Below are positions 9,491 through 18,535 of a DNA stretch of 64,000 nt, in pieces (position 1 is the stretch's first letter; the number at the start of each line of letters is the position of its first letter). Both the position numbers and the translations under genes were made by a program. Where the stretch lies: the NCBI RefSeq assembly GCF_003173755.1, contig NZ_CP029553.1, positions 2,000,501-2,064,500 of the forward strand. Direction: 5' to 3'. The notes under the pieces were generated by a model that saw nothing but the letters and a program-made list of their open reading frames with translations, had not been told where the DNA came from and did no database searches. The DNA is from Methylobacterium terrae. Its GTDB lineage: Bacteria > Pseudomonadota > Alphaproteobacteria > Rhizobiales > Beijerinckiaceae.

Positions 9491-10426
9491 ATGCGGATGC
9501 CCTGGACCCCTTCCATGATCCCGCCGCAGGTCGGACGCCGCGCCCTCGTCACCGGGGCGACGAGCGGCATCGGCTACGAGGCGGCCCTCGCGCTCGCGGG
9601 CGCCGGGGCCGGGATCGTGCTCGCCGCCCGGGACGCGGGCAAGGCCGAGCGCATGGCGGCGGCAATCCGGCGGGCGCATCCGGCGGCCTCCGTCGAGATC
9701 CGCGCCCTCGACACCGCCCGCCTCGCCTCGGTGCGGGCCTTCGCGGAGGGCTGGCGCTCGGAGGGGCGGCCGATCGACATCCTGCTCCTCAATGCCGGCA
9801 TCGCCGCGGTGCCGCGGCGCGAGGAGACCGAGGACGGGTTCGAGCGCCAGCTCGCCACCAACTATCTCGGCCACTTCGCCCTGACCGGTCTGCTGCTGCC
9901 GAGCCTGCGGCGCGAGCCCGGCGCGGCGCCGGCCCGGGTCGTCGCAGTGGCGAGCATCGCCCACCGCTCGGGACGCATCGCCTTCGACGACCTGCAGCTG
10001 CGCCGCGCCTACGGGCCGCAATCGGCCTACCGGCAGACCAAGCTCGCGATGCTGATGTTCGCCCTCGAGCTCGACCGCCGCCTGCGCGCCGCTCGCTCGC
10101 CCGTGCGGTCGATCGCGGCCCATCCCGGCGTGGCGGCCACCGCCATCGCCCGGCGCGGCGACCGGGCCGGGCCGCTGGCGGAGCGCATCGGCGCCGGTCT
10201 CCTCGGCCTCCTCGGCCAGTCGGCGGCGCGGGGCGCCCTGCCCCTGCTCTACGCCGCCACGGCGCCGGAGGCGGAGGGCGGCCACTATTACGGCCCGGAC
10301 GGCCTGTGGGAGATCCGCGGCCACCCCGCCCCCGCGAAGGTCGAGCCCCATGCCGGCGACCCCGCTTCGGCGGCGCGGCTCTGGGCCCTGTCCGAGACGC
10401 TGACCGACGTGACCTACCCGCTCTGA
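9491..10426 (+). CDS. SDR family NAD(P)-dependent oxidoreductase
   Basis: A 311-residue short-chain dehydrogenase of the retinol-dehydrogenase/WWOX-like type. It shows TGATSGIGYEAA near residue 19, LLLNAGIA near residue 98, a VASIAHRSG serine segment and the YRQTK catalytic pair near residue 180. The C-terminal part (AATAPEAEGGHYYGPDGLWE) is typical of these 300-residue enzymes. ATG 9491 has a GAGGAG site directly upstream; ATG 9497 is an alternative. It ends 9 bases before a convergent gene. The substrate is not deducible. Confidence 0.88.
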   Translation: MRMPWTPSMIPPQVGRRALVTGATSGIGYEAALALAGAGAGIVLAARDAGKAERMAAAIRRAHPAASVEIRALDTARLASVRAFAEGWRSEGRPIDILLLNAGIAAVPRREETEDGFERQLATNYLGHFALTGLLLPSLRREPGAAPARVVAVASIAHRSGRIAFDDLQLRRAYGPQSAYRQTKLAMLMFALELDRRLRAARSPVRSIAAHPGVAATAIARRGDRAGPLAERIGAGLLGLLGQSAARGALPLLYAATAPEAEGGHYYGPDGLWEIRGHPAPAKVEPHAGDPASAARLWALSETLTDVTYPL

Positions 10427-10435
10427 GAGCGCGTC

Positions 10436-10900
10436 CTACTCGTCGTCCTCGTCGAGCGACGGGACTTGAACCACCGACGGGGCTTGAACAACCGACGGCA
10501 CTTGGACGACGTGCCCGACGGGACGCGCCGCGGGCACCATCGCGGGAGCCTCCGCCACCTGCGGGCGCGACGGCATCATGCCGGCCGCGAAGGCGACGAA
10601 GCCGGCGGCGTCGCGAACATCCTCGGGCTGGCGCGGATCGCGGGAGATCAGCGCGGCCTCGCGCTGCAGCCGCGCGTTGCAGGTCGCCGTCGGCATGCCG
10701 CCCCGGGGCGTGCAGGCATCGTGCCGGGCGCAGGCCGCGTCGAGGGCGTCGATCGGCGGCAGCGGCGCGTTGTTGCCCGGGCCGCAGTAATTGCCGTGGA
10801 TGAGGAGTGCCGGCGGGCGGCCGGACTGGGCGAGAGCCGGCACGGCGAGGCCGCAGGCGAGGACGAGCGGGACGGCCACGGTCATCGTCAGCAAGCGCAT
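10436..10900 (-). CDS. Secreted phospholipase A2-like protein
   Basis: A 154-residue exported protein. A clear signal peptide (MRLLTMTVAVPLVLACGLAVPALAQ) is followed by IHGNYCGPGNN, then LDAACARHDACTP. The GxYCGPGN calcium-loop-like motif and the ACxxHDxC helix are the hallmarks of secreted phospholipase A2, with His-Asp as the catalytic pair. The tail from about residue 120 repeats VVQVPSVVQAPSVVQVPS and ends in an acidic LDEDDE. A periplasmic or extracellular phospholipase-like role is inferred. The protein is shorter than animal PLA2 plus tail, and the activity is unproven. Confidence 0.7.
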   Translation of the reverse strand: MRLLTMTVAVPLVLACGLAVPALAQSGRPPALLIHGNYCGPGNNAPLPPIDALDAACARHDACTPRGGMPTATCNARLQREAALISRDPRQPEDVRDAAGFVAFAAGMMPSRPQVAEAPAMVPAARPVGHVVQVPSVVQAPSVVQVPSLDEDDE

Positions 10901-11135
10901 CGATCTGATCCCTTCCGATTGCCCCGGCGAGCCAACGGCACTGCACAAACGCGGTTCCCGCCTTGCGTCCAACCGTCCCGCTTCGGGACGGGCGTCAGCC
11001 CTGGGCTGCTCGGGGACGAGATCACCGCGAGGTCACCGGGCGCGAGACCGCGTGAACCCGCGGCCCGCCCCGGTGTTGGGGGATCGACGAGGGCGGAGGC
11101 TTGCCGGAGCCGCCCGGGCGCGAAATGTAGGACCG

Positions 11136-11375
11136 ATGATCGCATCCGATTCCGATACGCCCCGGTTCGGCGGACCCTCCTCCCGCGAGCCGTCGGACGG
11201 CGGCCCGACCCTCGACGCGGCGAGCCGGGAACGGCTCGGCCGCTACCTCCAGGCCCTGTACGAACCCGTGCTCGACGAGGGGCTCGACCCGCGCCTCGCC
11301 GAGCTCCTGACGCAGCTCGACCGCGACCGGGCCGAGCGGGAGGGCGGTCCCCCGCCCGGGAGGCCGGACCACTGA
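11136..11375 (+). CDS. NepR-like anti-sigma factor (orphan)
   Basis: A 79-residue protein whose C-terminal half (LGRYLQALYEPVLDEGLDPRL, then AELLTQLDR) matches the two-helix NepR motif. NepR family proteins bind the general stress sigma factor EcfG and are removed by the response regulator PhyR in alphaproteobacteria. The N-terminal 25 residues are disordered and polar. ATG 11136 fits the only sensible reading. Neither phyR nor ecfG lies in the window, so this is an orphan paralogue. Methylobacteria often carry several stress sigma factors, which makes a partner elsewhere likely. Confidence 0.65.
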   Translation: MIASDSDTPRFGGPSSREPSDGGPTLDAASRERLGRYLQALYEPVLDEGLDPRLAELLTQLDRDRAEREGGPPPGRPDH

Positions 11376-11457
11376 CGCGACCCCGCGCCGCGCCCGCTCC
11401 GCTGCCCTAGAATCCCCGGTTCGAGGATCGCGGGATCCACCGGATGGGCGAGGACGC

Positions 11458-12720
11458 ATGGGTCGCTGGGCGTGGATGGGACGGCGTGTCGTCCGGCAAG
11501 TCTGGTTCCGGGCGGCGCTGATCAGCCTGTTCGGGGTCGGGCTCGCGGTCGTCGCCGCGCTCGTCGGGCCGTTCCTGCCCGGGGACGTGCACGGCCGGCT
11601 CGGGCAGGACGCCGTCGGGACGATCCTGCAGATCATGGCGTCCAGCATGCTGGCGGTGACGACGTTCTCGCTCACCGCGATGGTCAGCGCCTACGGCTCC
11701 GCGACCCAGCTCGCGACGCCGCGGGCGACGCAGCTCCTGATCGGCGACCCGACCTCGCAGAACGCGCTCTCGACCTTCCTGGGCGCCTTCGTGTTCTCGG
11801 TCGTCGGCATCATCGGGCTGCAATCGAGCGTCTACGGCGACAGCGGGCGCGTCGTCCTGTTCTGCGGCACGGTGCTGGTCGTCGCCGTGGTGGTCGTCAC
11901 GCTCCTGCGCTGGATCGGCCACATCACCGGCTTCGGGCGGATGGGCGACGTGATCGACCGCGTCGAGGAGGCCGCCGCCGAGGCGATGCGGGCCTTCTCC
12001 GCCGATCCGCGCCTCGGCGGACGGCCGGCGGTCCCGGTGCCCGCCGGCGCGACGCCGGTTTTCTCCGGGGAGACCGGCTACGTCACCCATATCGACATCG
12101 CCTCCCTCGGCGCGGCCGCGGCGCATCACGGGCTCGTGCTCCACGTCGCCGCGCTGCCGGGCACCCTCGTCCATCCGACCCGGCCGCTGCTCCACGTCGC
12201 GGGCGATGCCGGGGAGGCGGGCGAGACGGTGGCCGAAACCCTCGCCGAAACCCTCGCCGAAACCTTGGCGAAGGCCTTCGCGATCGAGCGGCACCGGCGC
12301 TTCGACCAGGATCCGCGCCTCGGCCTGATCGCGCTCTCGGAGATCGCCAGCCGCGCCCTCTCCCCGGCCACCAACGATCCCGGCACCGCGATCGAGGTGC
12401 TGAACGCCCTCCTGCGGGTGCTCCTGCACCTGCCGCCCGACGAGCCGGAGGGCGCGGAGCTGGCCGAGCGGCCTCCGGTCCACGTGCCCCGCCCGACGCT
12501 CGACGACATGCTGACCGACGCCTTCCGGCCGCTGATCCGCGAGGGGCTGGGGGAGATCGAGGTGACGATCCGGCTGGCCAAGACGCTGCAGGCCCTGCGC
12601 GCCGCGCGGCCCTACGCGGCGCCGTCGGTCGCCCGCGTGGTCGAGCGCCTGGACCGGGCCGCCCGGGAGACGATCGCCGATGCGGCCGACCTCGCCGATT
12701 ACGAGGCGGCTCAGCGGTAG
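11458..12720 (+). CDS. DUF2254 family membrane protein
   Basis: A 420-residue DUF2254 protein. N-terminal membrane helices (FRAALISLFGVGLAVVAALV, then the ASSMLAVTTFSLTAMVSAYG block and VFSVVGIIGLQSSVYG) are followed by a fourth hydrophobic segment, VVLFCGTVLVVAVVVVTLL, and a large soluble C-terminal half. The function of the family is unknown. The soluble region contains three tandem copies of AETL (residues about 257-268), encoded by a 12-base repeat. Its 3' end overlaps the convergent ABC transporter gene by 10 bases. Confidence 0.85.
   Translation: MGRWAWMGRRVVRQVWFRAALISLFGVGLAVVAALVGPFLPGDVHGRLGQDAVGTILQIMASSMLAVTTFSLTAMVSAYGSATQLATPRATQLLIGDPTSQNALSTFLGAFVFSVVGIIGLQSSVYGDSGRVVLFCGTVLVVAVVVVTLLRWIGHITGFGRMGDVIDRVEEAAAEAMRAFSADPRLGGRPAVPVPAGATPVFSGETGYVTHIDIASLGAAAAHHGLVLHVAALPGTLVHPTRPLLHVAGDAGEAGETVAETLAETLAETLAKAFAIERHRRFDQDPRLGLIALSEIASRALSPATNDPGTAIEVLNALLRVLLHLPPDEPEGAELAERPPVHVPRPTLDDMLTDAFRPLIREGLGEIEVTIRLAKTLQALRAARPYAAPSVARVVERLDRAARETIADAADLADYEAAQR
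12231..12272 (+). repeat. 12-base tandem repeat inside the DUF2254 gene
   Basis: Three near-identical copies of GCCGAAACCCTC, the third ending in TTG, encode AET-LAET-LAET-L. The repeat keeps the frame and lengthens a helix in the cytoplasmic part. It is likely a slippage-prone site. Confidence 0.75.
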
Positions 12721-14570
12721 CCCGCCGCCTGAAGCTCGAACAGCTCGGCGTAGCGCCCGGCCCGCGCCACCAGCGCGGCATGCGTCCCCTCCTCCAGCAC
12801 GCGGCCCCCGGCCAGGACCACGATCCGGTCGGCCCGGCGCACGGTGGAGAAGCGGTGCGAGATGAGGAGCGCGGTGCGCCCGGCCGCGAGGTCGGCGAAG
12901 CGGCGGAACACCTCGGCCTCGGCCCCGGCATCGAGGGCCGCCGTCGGCTCGTCGAGGACGAGAACCGCCGCGTCGCGCCGATAGGCCCGGGCGATCGCCA
13001 CCTTCTGCCACTCGCCGCCCGACAATTCGACCCCGTCCTCGAAGCGCCGGCCGAGGCGCTGGTCGTAAGATGCCGGGAGCCGCTCGATCACCGCGTCGGC
13101 GAGGGCCCGCCGCGCCGCGAGCGCGATCCCGTCCCGGTCCTCCCGCGCCTCGATCCGGCCGACCGCGATGTTGTCGCCGGCCGTGAAGTCGAACCGCATG
13201 AAGTCCTGGAAGATCACGCCGATCCGGGCGCGCAGGGAGTCGAGGTCGTACTCGGCGAGGTCGCGGCCGTCGAGCAGGATGCGGCCCTCGGTCGGCGCGT
13301 AGAGCCGGGCGAGCAGCTTGACGACCGTGGTCTTGCCGGCGCCGTTCTCGCCCACCAGCGCCACCACCTCGCCGGCCCGGATGCGCAGGGACAGGTGGCG
13401 CACCGCCCAGCGCTCCTCGCCCGGATAGCGGTAGCCGACATCCTCGAACACGAAGCCCTCGCGCAGGCGCTCCGGCACGGGCAAGGCGCCGGGCCGCGAG
13501 CGGATGGTCGGCGCGATGGTGAAGAACGAGAACAGGTCGTCGAGGTACTGCGCCTGGCCGAGGAGCTGGGACGCGCCGAGCAGCAGCCCCTCGACGAGGC
13601 CGCGCAGGCGCAGGAAAGCCCCGCCCAGGAAGGTGAGGTCGCCGACGGTGAGCGTGCCGGCGAGCGCTTCGCCCGCGATGACGAGGTAGGCGGCGTAGTA
13701 GGCGAGCGTGCCGAGGGTCGCGAAGGCGCCGCCGGCGAGCGCCCGGTGGCGGGCGAGCTCCCGGTTCTCGGCGAGCAGCCGGGCGGCGAGGTCGCGAAAC
13801 CGCTCGGCGAGGTGGTGGGCGAGGCCGAACAGCTTGACCTCCTTGGCGCTGTGCGCGTCGGCGCCGAGGTAGCGCAGGTAGTCGGTCTCGCGCCGGTCCG
13901 GGCTGCGGCGCCAGGCGAGGCGGTAGCCGCGGGCGTTGAAGTGCAGCTCGTTGAGGAAGGCCGGGATCAGGGCGAGCACCAGGAGCAGCACCAGCCCGGG
14001 CAGCATCGTGCCGACGGCGACCGCGAGCGTGATCGCGGTGACGAGGTCCTGGAGCTGGCCGAGCAGCTGGCCGATCAGGTTCGAGCGCCACGCCACCTGG
14101 CGCCGGGCCCGCTCCAGCCGGTCCTGCACCGCGCTGTCCTCGAACTGCGCGAGGTCGAGGGAGGCGGCATGGGTCATCAGCCGCAGGGTCGTGGCGTTGC
14201 CGACCTTCTCGGCCAGCACCCCGTCGACGTACGAGGTCGCCCGCCCGAGCAGGTCCGAGACGACCGCGAGGGCAAGCTCGATCCCGACGAGGAACCCGAT
14301 GTGGTGCAGCCGCGGATCGGACAGCCAGCCGGCCTCCGGCGGCGGTCCCCCCCGCCCCGCCACCACGGCATCGACCACGAGCTTGGCGACGTAGAGCATC
14401 AGGGCCGGCAGCCCGGCGCGCGTGAGGCGCAAGGCGAGGCTGGCGGCGGTGAGCCGCGGATCGGCCGCGACGGCGAGGCGGAACAGAGCGGGCAGGTGGC
14501 GCAAGGGCCCGAGCCGGGTGCTCGCGGCGCGGCGCAAGGCGGAGAGGCGGCTGTCGGAGGGGGCGTCCAT
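12711..14570 (-). CDS. ABC transporter, fused permease and ATP-binding protein
   Basis: A 619-residue half-transporter with an N-terminal six-helix membrane domain (about residues 40-340) and a C-terminal nucleotide-binding domain. The ATPase shows Walker A GENGAGKTT, the signature LSGGEWQKVAIARA and Walker B AVLVLDEPTAALD, followed by the ISHRFSTVRRADRIVVL H-loop. Such proteins work as dimers exporting lipids, peptides or drugs; the cargo is not clear. It is convergent with the DUF2254 gene, with a 10-base overlap. Upstream lies a large palindromic repeat element, so its promoter must lie in or before that element. Confidence 0.9.
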   Translation of the reverse strand: MDAPSDSRLSALRRAASTRLGPLRHLPALFRLAVAADPRLTAASLALRLTRAGLPALMLYVAKLVVDAVVAGRGGPPPEAGWLSDPRLHHIGFLVGIELALAVVSDLLGRATSYVDGVLAEKVGNATTLRLMTHAASLDLAQFEDSAVQDRLERARRQVAWRSNLIGQLLGQLQDLVTAITLAVAVGTMLPGLVLLLVLALIPAFLNELHFNARGYRLAWRRSPDRRETDYLRYLGADAHSAKEVKLFGLAHHLAERFRDLAARLLAENRELARHRALAGGAFATLGTLAYYAAYLVIAGEALAGTLTVGDLTFLGGAFLRLRGLVEGLLLGASQLLGQAQYLDDLFSFFTIAPTIRSRPGALPVPERLREGFVFEDVGYRYPGEERWAVRHLSLRIRAGEVVALVGENGAGKTTVVKLLARLYAPTEGRILLDGRDLAEYDLDSLRARIGVIFQDFMRFDFTAGDNIAVGRIEAREDRDGIALAARRALADAVIERLPASYDQRLGRRFEDGVELSGGEWQKVAIARAYRRDAAVLVLDEPTAALDAGAEAEVFRRFADLAAGRTALLISHRFSTVRRADRIVVLAGGRVLEEGTHAALVARAGRYAELFELQAAGYR

Positions 14571-14624
14571 GGGGGAGATATAGGCGGGTGGGAGCGTCCG
14601 GCTGCGCTGGCCTCAACCCTCCCC

Positions 14625-14906
14625 CCTCTGTGCAGAGCTGTCCGGGGAAAAGAATGGCACGGGTTCCCTCCTCTCCCCGCGGGCGGGGAGAGGCTTTCGC
14701 CCCCCTTGCCTGGGGTGAAAGGAGCGCAGGCGGAGCCGGAGCGAGGGTGAGGGGGTCTCGACGAGTGAGACTCTTCCGGAGCCACCCCCTCACCCTCGCC
14801 CTGCGGGCTCCTTGAGCACCCGACAAGGGTACTCAAGCCTCTCCCCGCCCGCGGGGAGAGGGGAGACTCGCGTCTTTTCATTTCCCCGGACAGCCCTGCA
14901 CAGAGG
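14625..14906. repeat. 282-bp nested palindromic repeat element
   Basis: Three nested pairs of inverted arms are visible. The outer 26-base arms are 14625-14650 and 14881-14906, one mismatch, core CTGTCCGGGGAAA. The middle 25-base arms are 14670-14694 and 14837-14861, perfect, each itself palindromic around CTCTCCCCGCGGGCGGGGAG. The inner 16-base arms are 14741-14756 and 14784-14799, perfect, GCGAGGGTGAGGGGGT. No protein is encoded. A shorter relative lies at 48583-48683. The layout resembles REP/BIME or MITE-like elements. Confidence 0.75.
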
Positions 14907-15045
14907 GCGGGTCTCGCACGAGCGTTCAGCCCTGGTCGCGGAGGGGATGCGGCCGCGGAGCGTGAGCACGCGCCTCGGGAACTTCACCGTTCCCACCGCG
15001 TCGACTCCCCGACACAGCTTCACCGCCCCAAAAGGGACCCGATCC

Positions 15046-15315
15046 ATGGCCAACCGCCTCCTCACCCCGATCCTGGCCCTCGCCCTCCTCGGCCCCCTCC
15101 CCGCCCTCGCCCAAACCCCGCCGAGCGAGACCGGCACCGGCGGCGGCCCGGCCTCGACGATCCGGGCGCCGAACACCAGCGCCGTCGGCCAGACCGTGCC
15201 GAAGCCCGGCAGCCTGGGTCCCGACGAGACCGGCACCGTCACCCCCCGCAACCGCCAGGAGGAGAAGCGCGAGGACCAGATCATGAAGGGCATCTGCATC
15301 GGCTGCTCGAAGTAG
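15046..15315 (+). CDS. Small secreted protein with C-terminal CxxC
   Basis: An 89-residue protein with a signal peptide ([23 protein letters not shown]) and a Gly/Thr/Pro-rich mature part. It ends in a charged helix ([15 protein letters not shown]) and ICIGCSK, a CxxC pair at the C-terminus. The CxxC could bind metal or form a disulfide in the periplasm. No known family is recalled with certainty. ATG 15046 is the only start giving a clean signal peptide. It lies just after the palindromic repeat element and before ilvD. Confidence 0.7.
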   Translation: MANRLLTPILALALLGPLPALAQTPPSETGTGGGPASTIRAPNTSAVGQTVPKPGSLGPDETGTVTPRNRQEEKREDQIMKGICIGCSK

Positions 15316-15409
15316 CGGCTCGAAGCGGGCCTGCCCTGCATTCAGGGACTTGCGGCGGGCGGGGTGGTGGCGGCATGACCCGAGGGGAAACGACCCTCGA
15401 AGAGTTCCA

Positions 15410-17239
15410 ATGCCCGCCTACCGTTCCCGCACCACCACCCACGGCCGCAACATGGCCGGCGCCCGCGGCCTGTGGCGCGCCACCGGCATGAAGGACGCCG
15501 ATTTCGGCAAGCCGATCATCGCGGTGGTGAACTCGTTCACGCAGTTCGTGCCCGGCCACGTCCACCTGAAGGACCTCGGCCAGCTCGTGGCGCGCGAGAT
15601 CGAGGCGGCGGGCGGCGTCGCCAAGGAGTTCAACACCATCGCGGTCGACGACGGCATCGCGATGGGGCACGACGGCATGCTCTACTCGCTGCCGTCCCGC
15701 GACCTGATCGCCGATTCGGTCGAGTACATGGTCAACGCGCATTGCGCCGACGCCATGGTGTGCATCTCGAACTGCGACAAGATCACCCCCGGCATGCTGA
15801 TGGCGGCGCTCCGCCTCAACATCCCGGTGGTGTTCGTCTCCGGCGGGCCGATGGAGGCCGGCAAGGTCCACCTCTCGACCGGGATCAGGAAGGTCGACCT
15901 CGTCGACGCGATGATCGCCGCCGCCGACGACCGCGTTACCGACGAGGACGTGCAGGTGATCGAGCGCTCGGCCTGCCCGACCTGCGGCTCGTGCTCGGGC
16001 ATGTTCACGGCCAATTCCATGAACTGCCTCACCGAGGCGCTCGGGCTCTCGCTGCCCGGCAACGGCTCGGTGCTGGCGACCCACGCCGACCGCAAGCGCC
16101 TGTTCGTCGAGGCCGGCCACCTCATCGTCGACCTCGCCCGGCGCCACTACGAGCAGGACGATGCCTCGGTCCTGCCGCGGGCGATCGCCTCGATGACGGC
16201 GTTCGAGAACGCCATGACCCTCGACATCGCCATGGGCGGCTCGACCAACACGGTGCTGCACCTGCTCGCCGCCGCCTACGAGGGCGAGGTGCCCTTCACC
16301 ATGGCCGACATCGACCGGCTGTCGCGCCGGGTGCCGGTCCTGTGCAAGGTCGCGCCGGCGGTGGCCAACGTCCACATGGAGGACGTGCACCGCGCCGGCG
16401 GCATCATGGCGATCCTCGGCGAGCTCGACCGGGCGGGGCTCATCGACGCGCAAGTCGGCAACGTCGCCGCCGGCACCCTCAAGGAGGCGCTGGCGCGCTG
16501 GGACGTGCGCCAGACCGGCAGCGAGAGCGTGCGCGAGTTCTACCGCGCGGCCCCCGGCGGCGTGCCGACCCAGGTCGCGTTCTCTCAGGCCTCGCGCTTC
16601 GACGAGCTCGACCTCGACCGCGAGGGCGGGGTGGTGCGCGACGCCGCCCACGCCTACTCGCAGGATGGCGGCCTGGCAGTCCTGTACGGCAACCTCGCCG
16701 AGGACGGCTGCATCGTGAAGACCGCCGGCGTCGATGCCAGCATCCTGACCTTCTCGGGTCCCGCCCACGTCTTCGAGAGCCAGGACGCGGCGGTGGACGG
16801 CATCTTGGGGGGCAAGGTCCAGGCCGGCGAGGTGGTGCTGATCCGCTACGAGGGCCCCCGCGGCGGCCCCGGCATGCAGGAGATGCTGTATCCGACGAGC
16901 TACCTGAAGTCGAAGGGCCTCGGAAAGGCTTGCGCGCTCGTCACCGACGGGCGCTTCTCGGGCGGCTCCTCGGGCCTGTCGATCGGCCACGTCTCGCCGG
17001 AAGCGGCGGAAGGCGGGTTGATCGGCCTCGTCGAGCCCGGCGACCGGATCGAGATCGACATCCCGAACCGGCGCATCCACCTCGCGGTCGATGCGGCCGA
17101 GATCGAGCGCCGCCGCGCCGCGCAAGTCGCGAAGGGCTGGCAGCCCGCCGAGCCCCGGAAGCGCAAGGTGAGCGCGGCGCTTCGCGCCTTTGCCAGCATG
17201 ACCACCAGCGCCGCCCACGGGGCCGTGCGGAAGATCTGA
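15410..17239 (+). CDS. ilvD: Dihydroxy-acid dehydratase
   Basis: A 609-residue IlvD that converts 2,3-dihydroxy-3-methylvalerate and 2,3-dihydroxyisovalerate to the 2-keto acids of isoleucine and valine synthesis. Conserved blocks are [56 protein letters not shown] (cluster cysteines) and [18 protein letters not shown] near the C-terminus. The length is close to the E. coli enzyme (616 residues). ATG 15410 gives the canonical [20 protein letters not shown] start; more upstream codons would add an unrelated extension. The YcaQ-like gene follows after 19 bases and may share the transcript. Confidence 0.96.
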   Translation: MPAYRSRTTTHGRNMAGARGLWRATGMKDADFGKPIIAVVNSFTQFVPGHVHLKDLGQLVAREIEAAGGVAKEFNTIAVDDGIAMGHDGMLYSLPSRDLIADSVEYMVNAHCADAMVCISNCDKITPGMLMAALRLNIPVVFVSGGPMEAGKVHLSTGIRKVDLVDAMIAAADDRVTDEDVQVIERSACPTCGSCSGMFTANSMNCLTEALGLSLPGNGSVLATHADRKRLFVEAGHLIVDLARRHYEQDDASVLPRAIASMTAFENAMTLDIAMGGSTNTVLHLLAAAYEGEVPFTMADIDRLSRRVPVLCKVAPAVANVHMEDVHRAGGIMAILGELDRAGLIDAQVGNVAAGTLKEALARWDVRQTGSESVREFYRAAPGGVPTQVAFSQASRFDELDLDREGGVVRDAAHAYSQDGGLAVLYGNLAEDGCIVKTAGVDASILTFSGPAHVFESQDAAVDGILGGKVQAGEVVLIRYEGPRGGPGMQEMLYPTSYLKSKGLGKACALVTDGRFSGGSSGLSIGHVSPEAAEGGLIGLVEPGDRIEIDIPNRRIHLAVDAAEIERRRAAQVAKGWQPAEPRKRKVSAALRAFASMTTSAAHGAVRKI

Positions 17240-17258
17240 GCCGCAAGGATCTAACCTA

Positions 17259-18410
17259 ATGGGGATCGTGCGGCTGACGCCTCCGGAAGCCCGCCGGGTC
17301 GCCCTGGCGGCGCAGGGGTTTCACGCCGCACGCCCCGCGGCGGTCGGTCCCCGGCACCTCGCCGCCACGATCGACCGGCTCGGCCTGCACCAGATCGACA
17401 GCGTCAACGTCCTGGTGCGGGCGCATTACCTCCCGGCCTTCTCGCGGCTCGGCGCCTACGACACGGCCCTCCTCGACCGCCGCGCCTGGGGGCCGAAGCG
17501 CGATCGGCGGCTGTTCGAGTACTGGGCGCACGAATGCTCGCTCCTGCCGCTTAGCCTGCACCCGCTGCTGCGCTGGCGTATGGCACGGGCCGACCGGGGG
17601 CAGGCCGGCTATACCGGCATGCGGGTCTTCGCGGGCGAGCGCCGGGCGGAGGCGATGGCGCTGCTCGCGCGCCTGCGCGACGAGGGTCCGATGGCGGCCT
17701 CCGACCTCCAGACCGGCCGGGCCGGCTGGTGGGCCTGGAGCGAGCCCAAGCGCATGCTCGAATGGCTGTTCTACGCCGGCCACGTCACCACGGCGACGCG
17801 GCGGCGCAGCTTCGAGCGGGTCTACGACCTCCCCGAGCGGGTGATCCCGCCGGACATTTTCTCCCTGCCCGACGTGCCGGAGGCGGAGGCGCAGGCCCAG
17901 CTGGTCGCCCTCTCCGCCCGGGCCCTCGGGATCGCCACGGCCGCGGAACTGCGCGACTATTTCCGCCTCGGGCCCGCCGACGCCGCGGCGGCCATCGCCC
18001 GGCTGGTGGAGGAAGGCACCCTGCTCCCGACGGAGGTCCCCGGCTGGCCCCCCGCCTACCTCCACCGCGACGCCAAGATCCCCCGCCGCGTCTCGGCCCA
18101 AGCCCTGCTCGCCCCCTTCGACCCCCTGGTCTGGGAGCGCGCCCGCACCGAGCGCCTGTTCGGCTTCCGCTACCGCATCGAGATCTACACCCCGGCGGCG
18201 CAGCGGCAGTACGGGTATTACGTGCTGCCGTTTTTGTATGGGGAGGAGTTGGTGGGGCGGGTGGATTTGAAGGCGGATCGGGCGGGGGGGCGGCTCCTGT
18301 TGCATGCGGTGCATTGGGAGCCGGGGGTGATGGAGGGGGCGCGGGAGGCGTTGGGAGTGGAGTTGGGGGCTTTGGCGGCCTGGTTGGGGTTGGGAGAGGC
18401 GACAAACTAA
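17259..18410 (+). CDS. YcaQ/AlkX-like DNA glycosylase (winged-helix HTH_42)
   Basis: A 383-residue winged-helix protein of the HTH_42 family. Characterised members (YcaQ/AlkX, AlkZ) remove alkylated bases and unhook DNA crosslinks. The N-terminal GLHQIDSVNVLVRAHYLPAFSRLG carries the Q-Phi-D catalytic motif (QID near residue 45), followed by FEYWAHECSLLPLSLHPLLRWRM. An AAGGA site precedes ATG 17259, 19 bases after ilvD. The last 170 bases turn unusually G- and T-rich (TTGGGAGTGGAGTTGGGGGC) just before an AT-rich island, as if at an edge of exchanged DNA. The protein end still looks intact. Confidence 0.82.
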   Translation: MGIVRLTPPEARRVALAAQGFHAARPAAVGPRHLAATIDRLGLHQIDSVNVLVRAHYLPAFSRLGAYDTALLDRRAWGPKRDRRLFEYWAHECSLLPLSLHPLLRWRMARADRGQAGYTGMRVFAGERRAEAMALLARLRDEGPMAASDLQTGRAGWWAWSEPKRMLEWLFYAGHVTTATRRRSFERVYDLPERVIPPDIFSLPDVPEAEAQAQLVALSARALGIATAAELRDYFRLGPADAAAAIARLVEEGTLLPTEVPGWPPAYLHRDAKIPRRVSAQALLAPFDPLVWERARTERLFGFRYRIEIYTPAAQRQYGYYVLPFLYGEELVGRVDLKADRAGGRLLLHAVHWEPGVMEGAREALGVELGALAAWLGLGEATN

Positions 18411-18508
18411 ACTTCAATTTATATGTTGTTCGGCTGATGCATTGAGCGGGCACGGCTCATTTGCAAAAAGTTATTATACTTGTTAAGTAAAAGTCTACAA
18501 TAATAAAT

Positions 18509-18535
18509 AAAATGATATTTATTGAATATCATTTT
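18509..18535 (-). terminator. AT-rich hairpin at the 3' end of the split gene
   Basis: A perfect 11-base inverted repeat (AAAATGATATT, 5-base loop, AATATCATTTT) overlaps the final codons and stop of the minus-strand gene and is followed by an AT-only stretch. It is weakly paired because it lacks G and C, so terminator activity is uncertain. Confidence 0.4.

Noticed and set aside
11472..14750. A 1092-codon plus-strand frame across the DUF2254 and ABC transporter genes
   Set aside because: It is out of frame with one real gene and antisense to the other, and runs through the palindromic repeat. No domain is recognised.
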